Positions 33,585 to 43,002 of a stretch of 64,000 nt of DNA are shown here, piece after piece; the first letter of the stretch is position 1, and the number at the start of each line of letters is the position of its first letter. The DNA comes from RPQJ01 sp035554635. GTDB lineage: Bacteria; Pseudomonadota; Gammaproteobacteria; Steroidobacterales; Steroidobacteraceae. The translations under genes and the position numbers were made by a program. Location of the stretch: positions 1-64,000 of the forward strand of contig DATMIB010000003.1 of the NCBI GenBank assembly GCA_035554635.1. The letters are read 5' to 3'. The notes beneath the pieces were generated by a model. That model was given only the letters and a program-made list of their open reading frames with translations, made no database searches and had not been told where the DNA came from.

Positions 33585-36500
33585 GTGACGCACACATCCC
33601 TGCCGTTCGCGACGGTCGACGAGGCCCACGCCTCGCTGCTGGTGATCTCGCGCGAGGTCGCGGTCGAACTCAACGAGGCCCGCGCTGGGCTCGAGGCCTT
33701 CGGCGACAAGCCGCAGGATCGCGGTGCGCTGCACCGGTTCGCGGCCCACATCCACCTCGCGCGCGGCGCCTTGCGGCTGGCCGAGGTCTATGGCGGTGCG
33801 CTGCTCGCCGAGGAGATGGAGCACGTCGCGCGCTACGTCGACGCGCATTCCGGCGAAGGCCGCGCCGACACCGACGGCCTCGACGCGCTGATGCGCGCGA
33901 TGGAACAGTTGCCCGCCTACGTCGAGCGCGTGGCCACCGGCGCGCGCGACATCCCGCTCGTGCTGCTGCCGCTGCTGAACGACCTGCGTGCGGTGCGCGG
34001 TGCGGCGCTGCTTTCGGAAGGCACGCTGCTCATGCTCAACCTGCGCTCCGAGGCGCAGGCGCGGCCGTCGTCGCCGTATTCCGGTGACCGCGAGCTCGCC
34101 GAGCTGGCGCGCAAGCTGCGGCCGCGGTTCCAGCTCGCGCTGCTCGGCTGGATCCGTGGCGAGAAGGTCGACGACAGCCTGCACCACCTCGCCGAGATCG
34201 CGGCGCAGTTCCAGCAGGCGGCCTCCACGCAGCCGCTGTTCCAGTTGTGGTGGGTGGTCGGTGCGCTGCTCGAGGCGCTGCGCGCCGGCGGCATCGAGGC
34301 CACCGCCTCGGTCAAGCGCCTGCTCGGCCACGTCGACCGCGAGACTAAGCGGCTCGCCGAGCAGGGCGAGCAGCGGTACTCCGAGACACCGCCGGTCGAC
34401 GTGCTCAACAACCTGCTCTACTACATCGCGCAGAGCACGCAGGCCGGCCCGGTCGTCAGCGAGGTCCGCCAGTCCTTCGGGCTCGACGACATGGTCGCGA
34501 CGCACGCGGCCGACAGCGCCGAGGCCGCCGACACGCTGTCGGCACCGAGCGTGCGGTTGATGCGCACCGTCGCGGCCGCGATCCGCGAGGATCTCACGCG
34601 CACCAAGGACGTGCTCGACATCTTCGTGCGCAAGGGCGCGACGCAGGTCGACGACCTCGCTCCGCAGCTCGAGATGCTCCGCAAGATCAGCGACACGCTC
34701 GGAGTGCTCGGCCTCGGCGCGCTGCGTGCGCGCGTCGAAGGCGAGCTCGAGGCGCTCAAGGCGATCGTCGAGCGCCGCATCGCACCCGACGACGCGGCGC
34801 TGCTCGGCATTGCGGCCGCGTTGATCGCGGTCGAGGACAGCCTCGACTCGCAGCTGCTGCGGCTGATCCTGCCGAGCACGGACAAGGGCGACGCGCCCGG
34901 CGACGAACCGACCGACGAGGAGTTCCGCCAGGTCCAGGAGGCGGTGCTGCGCGAATGCATCGTCAACATGGCGCGGATCAAGGAGGCGGTCACGCATTCG
35001 CTCTCGGCGCCGGCCGAGGCGCAGGGGCTCGACCAGGTGCCGCAGCTCGTGCGCGGCATCACGGCCGGGCTGCTGATGCTCGGCAAGCAGCGCGCGGTCG
35101 AGGTCATGGAGCACGTCGGACGTGCGCTTGGCAACATCGTGCGACCGGTCGAAGGATCGCTCGCCCCGGCAAGGCTCGAGCGCCTCGCCGACGCGGTCGT
35201 CGCGGTCGAGTACTACATGGAGACGCTGCAGGCCGGTCGTGCCGACCAATGGCAGATGCTCGATGCCGCCGACGCGCGCCTGCTGGAAATCGAACCCGTG
35301 CAGGCCCGGGGCGCGTCGTCGCGGGACCTTGTGGTCGCGACGCCTGCTGCCGAGCCTCCGGTGGCAATGCCTGCTCCCGCGGCTGCGCCCGAGGACGTTT
35401 CGCACGTGCCTGCGACGGCGCCTGCCACCGCGTCGCCGCACGTCGTGGCCGCGCACGCCGCGCCGACGGTCGTCGACCCCGAGTTCCTCGCGCTGTTCGT
35501 CGAGGAAGCGCGCGAGAACGTCGAGCGTCTCGAGGTGCTGTTCCCGCAGTGGGAGCAGAACCCGCTGGACGCCGAGGCGCTGCGCGACCTGCGGCGCGCA
35601 TTCCACACGCTCAAGGGCAGCGGTCGCATGGTCGGCGCGCGTCGCGTGGGCGAGTTCTCGTGGAGCGTCGAGTCGCTGCTGAACCGCGTGATCAGCCAGA
35701 CGCTGCAGCGCACGCCGGAAATCGTCGCGGTCGTGCGCGACGCCGTGCTGGCGATGCCGCAGCTGATCGACGAAATCGACGGCGGACACCCGGCCTCGAT
35801 CGACATCGCCGCCCTCATGGCGCGGGCCGATGCGATCTCGGGCCGCGAGGGGCCCGCCCTGCCGAGCGCGGCGACCGTGCCGGTGGCGGCTGCGTCGATT
35901 CCCGTGTTGCCGGAGCCCGTCGCGCCCGAATCCGCGCCTGCGGCGAGTGTCGAAGGTGCGTCCGCCGAAGCCGAGCTGGCCGTACCCGGGACGGCAGCGG
36001 CGTCCGCCGCAGGGTCCGACGACGAGTCGACGATGGACCCGGTCCTGCGCGAGATCTTCCGCAAGGAGACGGCCGGCCATGTGCTCGTGGTGCGCGAGTA
36101 CCTCGAGCGCTGCAGCCGCGGCGTCGCGCCGCATCCGGTGACCGAAGCGCTGTATCGCGCCTGTCACACGCTCAGTGGCATCGCCAAGACTGCGGGCGCA
36201 CGGCAGGGCATCAAGGTCGCCGAGCCGATGGAGCGCTATGTCCGCAAGCTGCACGACAACGGCCATGGGCTCGAGCCCGAGGCCGTGGCCCTGCTCGGCG
36301 AGACCGTGCACCTGCTCGAAACCGTCGCCGAACACGTCGACGAGGACACCGGCTTCTTCCCGGAACAGGGCCGCGTCGCGGCACGCTGGGAACAGCTCGA
36401 GCGCACGCTCGACGCCGAACTGACGCGCCTGGCCGAAGCGGCCGAACGCACGCTCGGCGACGCCTGGCGGCCGGCCGCGGCCGGGATCGACGTGCCGGCG

Positions 36501-39500
36501 GCCGTTACCGCTGACGTCGTCGTTGCGGTTCCGGTCTTCGACGAACCGCCGTTCGAAACGATCGATCTCGATGCCGACGTCGTGCTGGAGGACCTTGCCG
36601 CCGAGGCGCCCGAGGTCTTTGCGAGCGGCGAGACGACGATCGATGCGCCGCCGCCGTTCGCACCGGTCGCGGCCGAGGACCACACCGAGCCGTCGCTGCC
36701 GCGCCTCGGCGACGACCTGCTGCGCATGGGCGAGGCCGACGAGGACTCGACGGCACGCCACGAGGCGCTGACGGAGCGGCTCGACATCGAGCCGGTGAAG
36801 CCGTCCGTGCCGGTGCCGCCGTTCGAGCTGCGCCTGCCCGACGATGACGAGGACGACGAACAGGACGCCGACTTCGACGCCGACATCGCCGCGATCTTCG
36901 GCGAGGAGGCGACGGAGCTGCTCGAGCAGTCCGACGTCGCGTTTGCGCGCTGGCGCGCCGACCGTGCCGACCGCAGCCAGGTCACCGAACTCAAGCGCCT
37001 GCTGCACACGCTCAAGGGCGGCGCGCGCATGGCCGGCATCCGGGCCATGGGCGACCTCAGCCACGAACTCGAGTCGTTCCTCGAACAGGTCGAGTCGGAC
37101 GCCTCGCGCGGCGACACGGCGACGCTCGACCTGCTGCAGGCATCGCTCGACGAGCTGCACCGCATGCGCGAGCTGGCGAACGGCGGCCAGCGCATCGCGC
37201 CGGCGACGGGGCTGATCGCGCGCATCCGTGGCAGTTCCGCAGCGACGCCGACGCCGACGCCAACGGCGATCGCTGAACCGGTCGTCGCGGACGCACCGGC
37301 GCCGATTGCACCGACGGCCGAAGCCGTGCCGCCGCCGACGGCCGAGGTTGAGTCGAACGTGCCGGAGACGTCGACGGACGAGCCGACGCTGGAAGCGCCG
37401 ATCATCGACGAGAGCCGGCTCGCCGACCAGGGCTTCGTCGCCGAAGAGATCCTGCTGCCGTCTTCGCTGGATTCGTTCGACCCGGAACCGGCGTCGTTGC
37501 CGGAACCGCTGGTCGAAGCCTTGCTGCTCGGCGCGGACACGGCCGAGCCTGCGCCGGGCATCGAAGTCGCCGAGACAGCTCCGTCGACGTCCGGCATCGA
37601 GGTCACCGAGACCGCGGCGGTCGAGGAGACCGAGCTCGCGGGAGCGGAGCCAATCGACGCTGCGTCCATCGAGCCTGTGTCGGAACCGTTGCCGATCGAG
37701 GTCGAGACGCCTGTGGCGACCGGAGAGGCACCGGCAGAGCCCGCCGACGCCGCGCCGACGTGCACGGCTCCTGCCGAACCCATCGAGCCCTCTGCACCTG
37801 TCGTGCCTGCCGAGCCGGTGCCGCAGTCCGCGATTGCGTCCTGGCCTTTGATCCAAGCCGAGGTCGCAGCGCCATCGCTGCCGGCCGGGCGAGACAGCGC
37901 AGAAGCGGTGGGCCTGCCTCCGGCACAGGACGCGCCCGTGTCGACGGTGGCGCCGTTCGTGGCGTCGACGCCGACGGTCGTCGAGCCGCCGTCGTTGAAC
38001 GTCGCGGCCTCGCTGGTCCAGCCGGTGTTGCCGGGTCGCGAGCCCGTGGCGCCGTCCGAGCGCGCCGAGCTCGCCCGCGTGGACGCCGAACTGCTCGACG
38101 ACCTGCTCAACAACGCGGGCGAAGTCAGCATCTTCCGCGCGCGCATCGAGCAGCAGATGACGCTGATCGATTTCAACCTGGCGGAACTCGATCGCACCGT
38201 GACGCGCCTGCGCGAGCAGTTGCGCAAGATGGAGCTCGAGACCGAAGCGCAGATCCTGCACCGGCACCAGGACGAAGATGCCGCGCACCGCGCCGACTTC
38301 GACCCGCTCGAGCTCGATCGCTATTCGACGATCCAGCAGCTGTCACGCGCCCTGGCCGAATCGGTCAGCGACGTCGCCAGCATCGAGGGGTTGCTCGTCA
38401 ACCTCAACCGCGAAACGCAGAACCTGCTGCAGCAGCAGGGCCGCGTGGTCACGGAGGTGCAGAACGGGTTGATGCGCACGCGCATGGTGCCGTTCCAGCG
38501 CCACGTGCAGAGGCTCACGCGCCTGCTGCGCCAGGTCGCGACCGAAACCGGCAAGAAGGCGGAGCTCGTCGTCGAGGGCGCCTCGGGCGAACTCGACCGC
38601 CAGGTGCTCGAGCGCATGCTGCCGCCGTTCGAGCACATGCTGCGCAACTCCGTCGTGCACGGCATCGAGATGCCGGAGCGGCGGCTCGCCGCGGGCAAGC
38701 CGGAAACCGGCCGGATCACGATGAAGCTGCAGCGCGAGGGCGCCGAGGTCGTGATCGTCGTCGAGGACGACGGTGCGGGGCTCGACGTGCCCGCGATCCG
38801 CGCCAAGGCGCGGCAGATGGGCCTGCTCGAGCCCGGCCAGGAGATCACCGACGAGGAAGCGCTGCAGCTGATCCTCGAGCCCGGTTTCAGCACCGCGAGC
38901 CGTCTCACGCAGCAGGCGGGACGCGGCGTCGGCATGGACGTGGTCGCGACCGAGGTCAAGAAGCTCGGCGGCGGCTTTTTCATCGAATCGACGCCCGGGC
39001 AGGGCGCGCGGTTCACGATCCGGCTGCCGTTCACGCTGGCCATCACCCAGGCGCTGATCGTTCGCGTGCACGACGAGTTCTTTGCGCTGCCGATGGCGAC
39101 GGTCGAGGGCGTCGCGCGGCTCGCGCGTCCCGAGATCGAGCGGCACCTCGACGAGGACCCGCCGACGTTCGACTACGGCGGCCACCTCTATCGCTTCCAG
39201 CACCTCGGCACGTTCGTCGGCAGCGGTCCGTCGGTGCTGCCGGAGACCGACGCCTCGCTGCCGGTCGTGCTCGTGCGCGCGGGCGAGCATTCGACCGCGC
39301 TCGTCACCGACGAACTGGTCGGCAGCCGCGAAATCGTCGTGAAGCCGGTCGGGCCGCAGATCGCCGGCATCCGCGGCGTCTCGGGCGCGACGATCCTCGG
39401 CGACGGCCGCATCGTCGTGATCCTCGACATGGGCACGCTGGTGCGCTCGGAGTGGCGCTCGCGGCCGGCCGAGGGCGGACGGGCCGTGCGCGACGACCGC

Positions 39501-39878
39501 ATCTTCGCGCTCGTGGTCGACGACTCGATCACGGTGCGCCGCGTCACGCAGCGCCTGCTCGAACGCAATGGCATGCGCGTGATGACGGCGAAGGACGGCG
39601 TCGAGGCGCTGGCGCTGCTGCAGGAGCACGTGCCCGACGTCGTGCTGCTCGACATCGAAATGCCGCGCATGGACGGCTACGAGGTCGCGGCGCACGTGCG
39701 CAGCGACGCGCGTCTCGCCGACGTGCCGATCATCATGATCACCTCGCGTGTCGGCGACAAACACCGGGCCCGCGCGATCGAACTCGGCGTCGACGACTAC
39801 CTCGGCAAGCCGTACCAGGAAAGCCAGCTGCTCGACGCGATCGAGCCGCTCGTGCTCGCGCGCCGACGCCAGCAGTAG
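33585..39878 (+). CDS. chpA: Hybrid chemotaxis kinase ChpA with several Hpt domains
   Basis: A 2097-residue hybrid kinase. The first 600 residues hold two or three FimL/ChpA-like helical domains without a clear phosphate His. Three Hpt domains follow with H674 (HTLKGSG), H861 (HTLSGIA) and H1141 (HTLKGG). A 230-residue Glu/Ala/Pro/Thr-rich linker (about 1225-1485) comes next. The kinase core has a dimerisation part, N-box N1688 (RNSVVHGIE), GRGVGMDVV, a CheW-like domain at about 1815-1960, and a receiver with D2023 and K2075. Pseudomonas ChpA is longer (about 2470) with more Xpt domains. It phosphorylates PilG and PilH. Confidence 0.94.
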   Translation: MTHTSLPFATVDEAHASLLVISREVAVELNEARAGLEAFGDKPQDRGALHRFAAHIHLARGALRLAEVYGGALLAEEMEHVARYVDAHSGEGRADTDGLDALMRAMEQLPAYVERVATGARDIPLVLLPLLNDLRAVRGAALLSEGTLLMLNLRSEAQARPSSPYSGDRELAELARKLRPRFQLALLGWIRGEKVDDSLHHLAEIAAQFQQAASTQPLFQLWWVVGALLEALRAGGIEATASVKRLLGHVDRETKRLAEQGEQRYSETPPVDVLNNLLYYIAQSTQAGPVVSEVRQSFGLDDMVATHAADSAEAADTLSAPSVRLMRTVAAAIREDLTRTKDVLDIFVRKGATQVDDLAPQLEMLRKISDTLGVLGLGALRARVEGELEALKAIVERRIAPDDAALLGIAAALIAVEDSLDSQLLRLILPSTDKGDAPGDEPTDEEFRQVQEAVLRECIVNMARIKEAVTHSLSAPAEAQGLDQVPQLVRGITAGLLMLGKQRAVEVMEHVGRALGNIVRPVEGSLAPARLERLADAVVAVEYYMETLQAGRADQWQMLDAADARLLEIEPVQARGASSRDLVVATPAAEPPVAMPAPAAAPEDVSHVPATAPATASPHVVAAHAAPTVVDPEFLALFVEEARENVERLEVLFPQWEQNPLDAEALRDLRRAFHTLKGSGRMVGARRVGEFSWSVESLLNRVISQTLQRTPEIVAVVRDAVLAMPQLIDEIDGGHPASIDIAALMARADAISGREGPALPSAATVPVAAASIPVLPEPVAPESAPAASVEGASAEAELAVPGTAAASAAGSDDESTMDPVLREIFRKETAGHVLVVREYLERCSRGVAPHPVTEALYRACHTLSGIAKTAGARQGIKVAEPMERYVRKLHDNGHGLEPEAVALLGETVHLLETVAEHVDEDTGFFPEQGRVAARWEQLERTLDAELTRLAEAAERTLGDAWRPAAAGIDVPAAVTADVVVAVPVFDEPPFETIDLDADVVLEDLAAEAPEVFASGETTIDAPPPFAPVAAEDHTEPSLPRLGDDLLRMGEADEDSTARHEALTERLDIEPVKPSVPVPPFELRLPDDDEDDEQDADFDADIAAIFGEEATELLEQSDVAFARWRADRADRSQVTELKRLLHTLKGGARMAGIRAMGDLSHELESFLEQVESDASRGDTATLDLLQASLDELHRMRELANGGQRIAPATGLIARIRGSSAATPTPTPTAIAEPVVADAPAPIAPTAEAVPPPTAEVESNVPETSTDEPTLEAPIIDESRLADQGFVAEEILLPSSLDSFDPEPASLPEPLVEALLLGADTAEPAPGIEVAETAPSTSGIEVTETAAVEETELAGAEPIDAASIEPVSEPLPIEVETPVATGEAPAEPADAAPTCTAPAEPIEPSAPVVPAEPVPQSAIASWPLIQAEVAAPSLPAGRDSAEAVGLPPAQDAPVSTVAPFVASTPTVVEPPSLNVAASLVQPVLPGREPVAPSERAELARVDAELLDDLLNNAGEVSIFRARIEQQMTLIDFNLAELDRTVTRLREQLRKMELETEAQILHRHQDEDAAHRADFDPLELDRYSTIQQLSRALAESVSDVASIEGLLVNLNRETQNLLQQQGRVVTEVQNGLMRTRMVPFQRHVQRLTRLLRQVATETGKKAELVVEGASGELDRQVLERMLPPFEHMLRNSVVHGIEMPERRLAAGKPETGRITMKLQREGAEVVIVVEDDGAGLDVPAIRAKARQMGLLEPGQEITDEEALQLILEPGFSTASRLTQQAGRGVGMDVVATEVKKLGGGFFIESTPGQGARFTIRLPFTLAITQALIVRVHDEFFALPMATVEGVARLARPEIERHLDEDPPTFDYGGHLYRFQHLGTFVGSGPSVLPETDASLPVVLVRAGEHSTALVTDELVGSREIVVKPVGPQIAGIRGVSGATILGDGRIVVILDMGTLVRSEWRSRPAEGGRAVRDDRIFALVVDDSITVRRVTQRLLERNGMRVMTAKDGVEALALLQEHVPDVVLLDIEMPRMDGYEVAAHVRSDARLADVPIIMITSRVGDKHRARAIELGVDDYLGKPYQESQLLDAIEPLVLARRRQQ

Positions 39879-39906
39879 ACCGAACGACACGGGGCACCGC
39901 ACCGAC

Positions 39907-40392
39907 ATGTTCTCGACCACGGCCACGACCGGCAACGCCACCGACGAGCTCTACTGCCTGCTCGTGCCCCTGGCCGACGACCGGCTGCTGTTGCCGCGGT
40001 CGTGTGTGACCGAGGTCATCAACTACCAGGCACCGACGCCGATGGACGGCGCGCCGCCCTGGTACCTCGGCACGATCGCCTGGGGCGGCCGTCGCGTGCC
40101 GCTGGTCGCGTTCGAGGGCACGCTCGGCAAGGCCCTGCCGCGCACGAGTGGCCGCACGCGCATCGTCGTCATGCAGGGCATCGGTGGCGGTGCCGTCACC
40201 CAGTTCGCCGTCGTGACCCAGGGGTTTCCGCAACTCGTGCGTCTGAGCCCCGACGTCGTCCACCCGGACGACTCGCGCAGCTTCGGCGAGCGCGCACCGA
40301 TCATCGGCCAGGTCCGCATGGTCAACGAATACCCGCTGATCCCCGACTTCGAGCGGCTCGAGGCGATGATCGCGGAGGAAACCCGCGCCTGA
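39907..40392 (+). CDS. chpC: CheW-like protein ChpC
   Basis: A 161-residue CheW-domain protein. It has LYCLLVPLADDRLLLPRSCVTEV, PPWYLGTIAWGGRRVPLVAFE and a helical end EYPLIPDFERLEAMI. It is 28 bases after chpA. In Pseudomonas chpB (methylesterase) lies between chpA and chpC; here it is absent. ChpC is an accessory adaptor for the Chp receptor-kinase complex. Confidence 0.86.
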   Translation: MFSTTATTGNATDELYCLLVPLADDRLLLPRSCVTEVINYQAPTPMDGAPPWYLGTIAWGGRRVPLVAFEGTLGKALPRTSGRTRIVVMQGIGGGAVTQFAVVTQGFPQLVRLSPDVVHPDDSRSFGERAPIIGQVRMVNEYPLIPDFERLEAMIAEETRA

Positions 40393-40488
40393 ATCGCGGC
40401 ACGGTCGCATCGACCGTGCGTCCGTCGTAGTCGATGCGGCCCGAGGGCGGCATGTGCACCGCACCCGATCACGGGGGCCTGGATCGGC

Positions 40489-41013
40489 TCAGCGGATCGG
40501 TTCGATCCCGTCGTCGCGCCTGAGCCCGAGCCGGATCGGTCGCGGTGCCCCGTCCGGCGGCACCGTGACTTCCACCCAGAGTTCCCCCGGCTGGACGTCG
40601 AGCGTCGGGTCGCGCACGTGCTCGGGCAGGAAGAACGCGACCGGCTGGACCAGTTGCCAGCGGGCGGTCGTCACCGAACCGTCGCCGCGTCGGATGAAGC
40701 ATGGGCTGCCGGTGCTGGGCAGCCCTGAGGCGGTCGGCTCCTGGGCGACCGCGACGACCGCACCGTCGCGCACCTCGAGGCGACCACAGGCATACGCGCC
40801 GTCTGTCGTCGGCCAGCCCGCACCGGCCGTCGACGCCGGCAGCAGGTTCAGTGCGACGTAACGCCCCCGGATCGGCAGGTCCGGATCAAAACCGGCCGAC
40901 TCCATCCAGGCTCGCGGCAACGTGGCCCGTTCGAAATAAAGCGTGCCGGCCACCGCGCCGATCAACCCGACCTGCAATGCGGCCACCGCGAGGGCACGGG
41001 TGAGCGGCGTCAC
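40489..41013 (-). CDS. GDYXXLXY-type membrane-anchored protein
   Basis: A 174-residue protein. There is one N-terminal helix (ALAVAALQVGLIGAVAGTLYF), then an extracytoplasmic domain with RGRYVALNL, which resembles the GDYxxLxY motif family often found beside DUF2157 proteins; the Asp is replaced by Arg here. The GTG start at 41013 overlaps the stop of the upstream DUF2157 gene by four bases (GTGA), so the pair is coupled. The function is unknown. Confidence 0.78.
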   Translation of the reverse strand: MTPLTRALAVAALQVGLIGAVAGTLYFERATLPRAWMESAGFDPDLPIRGRYVALNLLPASTAGAGWPTTDGAYACGRLEVRDGAVVAVAQEPTASGLPSTGSPCFIRRGDGSVTTARWQLVQPVAFFLPEHVRDPTLDVQPGELWVEVTVPPDGAPRPIRLGLRRDDGIEPIR

Positions 41014-42176
41014 GGCGACGCTCCTTCCATGCGGTCGAGCAATCGCCGCCGGGTACGTTCGAGCAGCCAGCCACCGCCGAGGAACAGCACGCCGAGCACG
41101 ATCAACCCGAGCGCGCGTCCGAGCTTGTCGAACAGGCTGCTGAAGTAGAACGAGAGCACGGTCAGCGCGAAGCCGACGACCGCAACGTTGATGCGCAACC
41201 GGTGGCCGTCGTGCAGGCCCCACCAGGCGAGCCCGGAGCACGCGGCCAGGAACCCGACGTGGATCGCCGCAAGCCCGGCGCTGCCGTCCGCATCGAGCGC
41301 CGCCACGGCGACGGCGAACACGGCGGCGACGGCCAGTGGCCAGGCCTCGCGCCCACGCAAGACTGCGCCCAGCAGCAACGGTGCGGCCACGGCCACGCTC
41401 CAGCCGAGCAAGAGCCAGCCGGCTGGGAGCGTGGCCGCTGCGTGGGCGCCGCCAAAGCCGTCGAACGCAACGCCGACCACGGCGAGTGCCGCGCCCGCCG
41501 GCAGCAGCACCAGTGCGCCCAGACGCGAGAGTGCACGCCGGTTGTCGCTGGTGCGGCGTGGGCCCGCGGCGACCAGGTAGGCCATCGCGCCGAGAAAGAC
41601 ACCTACCGCGGGCGGCGCTGCCAGCACGTCCAGGTCGAACGTGCCGACGAAGCGTGACGCGTCGACGACATGTGCCTGCCAGGCACTGACGAGCCAGGCC
41701 GGCACGAGCACCGCGAGCCAGAGCACCTGCGGCCAGTCGCGCAGCAGCCACGCGCCACACGCGGCGCCCAGGGCCCACAGCAGCAGGCCCTCGGGCCAGT
41801 GCGCGGCGAGGTTGAACGCCTGGCCGGCGAGGAAGATTGCCGCACCGAGTGCCGCCGTGCCGACGGCGTGCAGCGTGGTCGCGAGCGCGGCCGAACGCGA
41901 CGCGACGAGCCCGCCACCCAGGTGCAACGCGGCGACGGTCGCAGACAGCAGCGCGAAGCGACCCCACGGCGACAACTCCGCCCAGTGGGCCGCGACGAAC
42001 AGCAGAACACCGGCCGCCAGCAACAACCCGCCGAAGCCGAACGCGAGTCGTCCGAGCCGCGAACCCCGTGACGACGTGCGGCGTGCCTCCCAGTCGCGGA
42101 TGCGCTCGGCTGTCGCCCTGTCGATCAGCCCTGCGGCGTGCCATTGCTCGATGCGATCGATCAACGTGGTCTCCAT
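41010..42176 (-). CDS. DUF2157-type multi-pass membrane protein
   Basis: A 388-residue protein. A short soluble N-terminus (IEQWHAAGLIDRATAERIRDWEA, a DUF2157 mark) is followed by about 12 hydrophobic segments from residue 40 to the end. ATG at 42176 was chosen for the GAGGA site four bases upstream; an ATG at 42191 is possible, and the frame runs further without homology. The function is unknown. It is translationally coupled to the GDYXXLXY protein. Confidence 0.82.
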   Translation of the reverse strand: METTLIDRIEQWHAAGLIDRATAERIRDWEARRTSSRGSRLGRLAFGFGGLLLAAGVLLFVAAHWAELSPWGRFALLSATVAALHLGGGLVASRSAALATTLHAVGTAALGAAIFLAGQAFNLAAHWPEGLLLWALGAACGAWLLRDWPQVLWLAVLVPAWLVSAWQAHVVDASRFVGTFDLDVLAAPPAVGVFLGAMAYLVAAGPRRTSDNRRALSRLGALVLLPAGAALAVVGVAFDGFGGAHAAATLPAGWLLLGWSVAVAAPLLLGAVLRGREAWPLAVAAVFAVAVAALDADGSAGLAAIHVGFLAACSGLAWWGLHDGHRLRINVAVVGFALTVLSFYFSSLFDKLGRALGLIVLGVLFLGGGWLLERTRRRLLDRMEGASP

Positions 42177-42242
42177 CCGGTCCTCGCGCATGACGACGCA
42201 ACGCGTCCCGCCCTCGACACGACCGCGCGTTGGGCGGGGTCC

Positions 42243-42266
42243 AAAAAACCGTCGTGCCCGTACGAC
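42243..42266 (-). terminator. Intrinsic terminator after rsmE
   Basis: On the reverse strand GTCGT-ACGGGC-ACGAC (42266-42251) starts directly after the rsmE stop and is followed by GG and six T residues (42248-42243). The stem is short (5 bp), so it is probable rather than certain. It would end the bioA-rsmE transcript. Confidence 0.55.
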
Positions 42267-42267
42267 C

Positions 42268-43002
42268 TCAGCCCAGGTCGCCCCAGCGCGCCTGCAGCAC
42301 GGCCAACGCGACGATGCCCGCGGTCTCGGTGCGCAGCACGCGCGGCCCCAGGCGCACGGGCGCGTAACCGCTCGCGACGGCACGTTCGATTTCCGTGTCC
42401 TCGAGCCCGCCTTCGGGACCGATCAGCAGTTCGACGCGCGGGCCGACACCGGTCAGCCCCGCGAGCGAGGTCGCCCCGGTCGGGCTCAGCACGTAGCGCT
42501 CGCCGTCACGCGCGGCGGTGGCGAGGTGGCGGGCGAGTTCCTGCGGTGGGCGCACTTCAGGCAGCACGCTGCGGCCGCATTGTTCGCACGCTGCGGCGAC
42601 GAGCGCCTGCCAGTGCCGCAGCTTCTTTTCGGCCTGGCGTTCGTCGAGCCGCACGACGCTGCGCGTCGACAGCACGGGCACGATCGTGCGCACGCCGAGT
42701 TCGGTCGCCTTCTGCAGCGTCCAGTCCATGCGCTCGCTGCGCGAGACGGCCTGCACCAGCGTGATGTGCAGCGGCGACTCCGCGAGCCCGGACGCGCGTG
42801 CGCCGACGCGGACCAGCACGCGGTCGCCCTTGACGGCGAGGATCTCGCACTGGAAATCGCCGCCGCTGCCGTCGAAGGCGACGATGGTCGCGCCTTCGCG
42901 CAGGCGCAGTACGCGCGCGACGTGGTTCGCCGCCGCGGCGGGCAGCGCGAGGTCCGCATCGGGCGTGAGTGGCTCGTCGACGAAAACGCGGGTCACACGC
43001 AT
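42268..43002 (-). CDS. rsmE: 16S rRNA (uracil1498-N3)-methyltransferase
   Basis: A 244-residue SPOUT methyltransferase that modifies U1498 of 16S rRNA. It has a PUA-like N-terminus (NHVARVLRLREGATIVAFDG) and the knotted C-terminal domain with QKATELGVRTIVPVLS, ERQAEKKLRHW, EQCGRSVLPEV, LLIGPEGGLEDTEIE and RLGPRVLRTETAG. ATG at 43002 shares a base with the bioA stop (TGATG), so it is coupled to bioA. Confidence 0.95.
   Translation of the reverse strand: MRVTRVFVDEPLTPDADLALPAAAANHVARVLRLREGATIVAFDGSGGDFQCEILAVKGDRVLVRVGARASGLAESPLHITLVQAVSRSERMDWTLQKATELGVRTIVPVLSTRSVVRLDERQAEKKLRHWQALVAAACEQCGRSVLPEVRPPQELARHLATAARDGERYVLSPTGATSLAGLTGVGPRVELLIGPEGGLEDTEIERAVASGYAPVRLGPRVLRTETAGIVALAVLQARWGDLG

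Noticed and set aside
32571..38288. Reverse-strand ORF of 1905 codons opposite pilJ and chpA
   Set aside because: Antisense shadow of ChpA; repeated RR/DR/GL composition with no recognisable fold, and ChpA's frame has clear domains.
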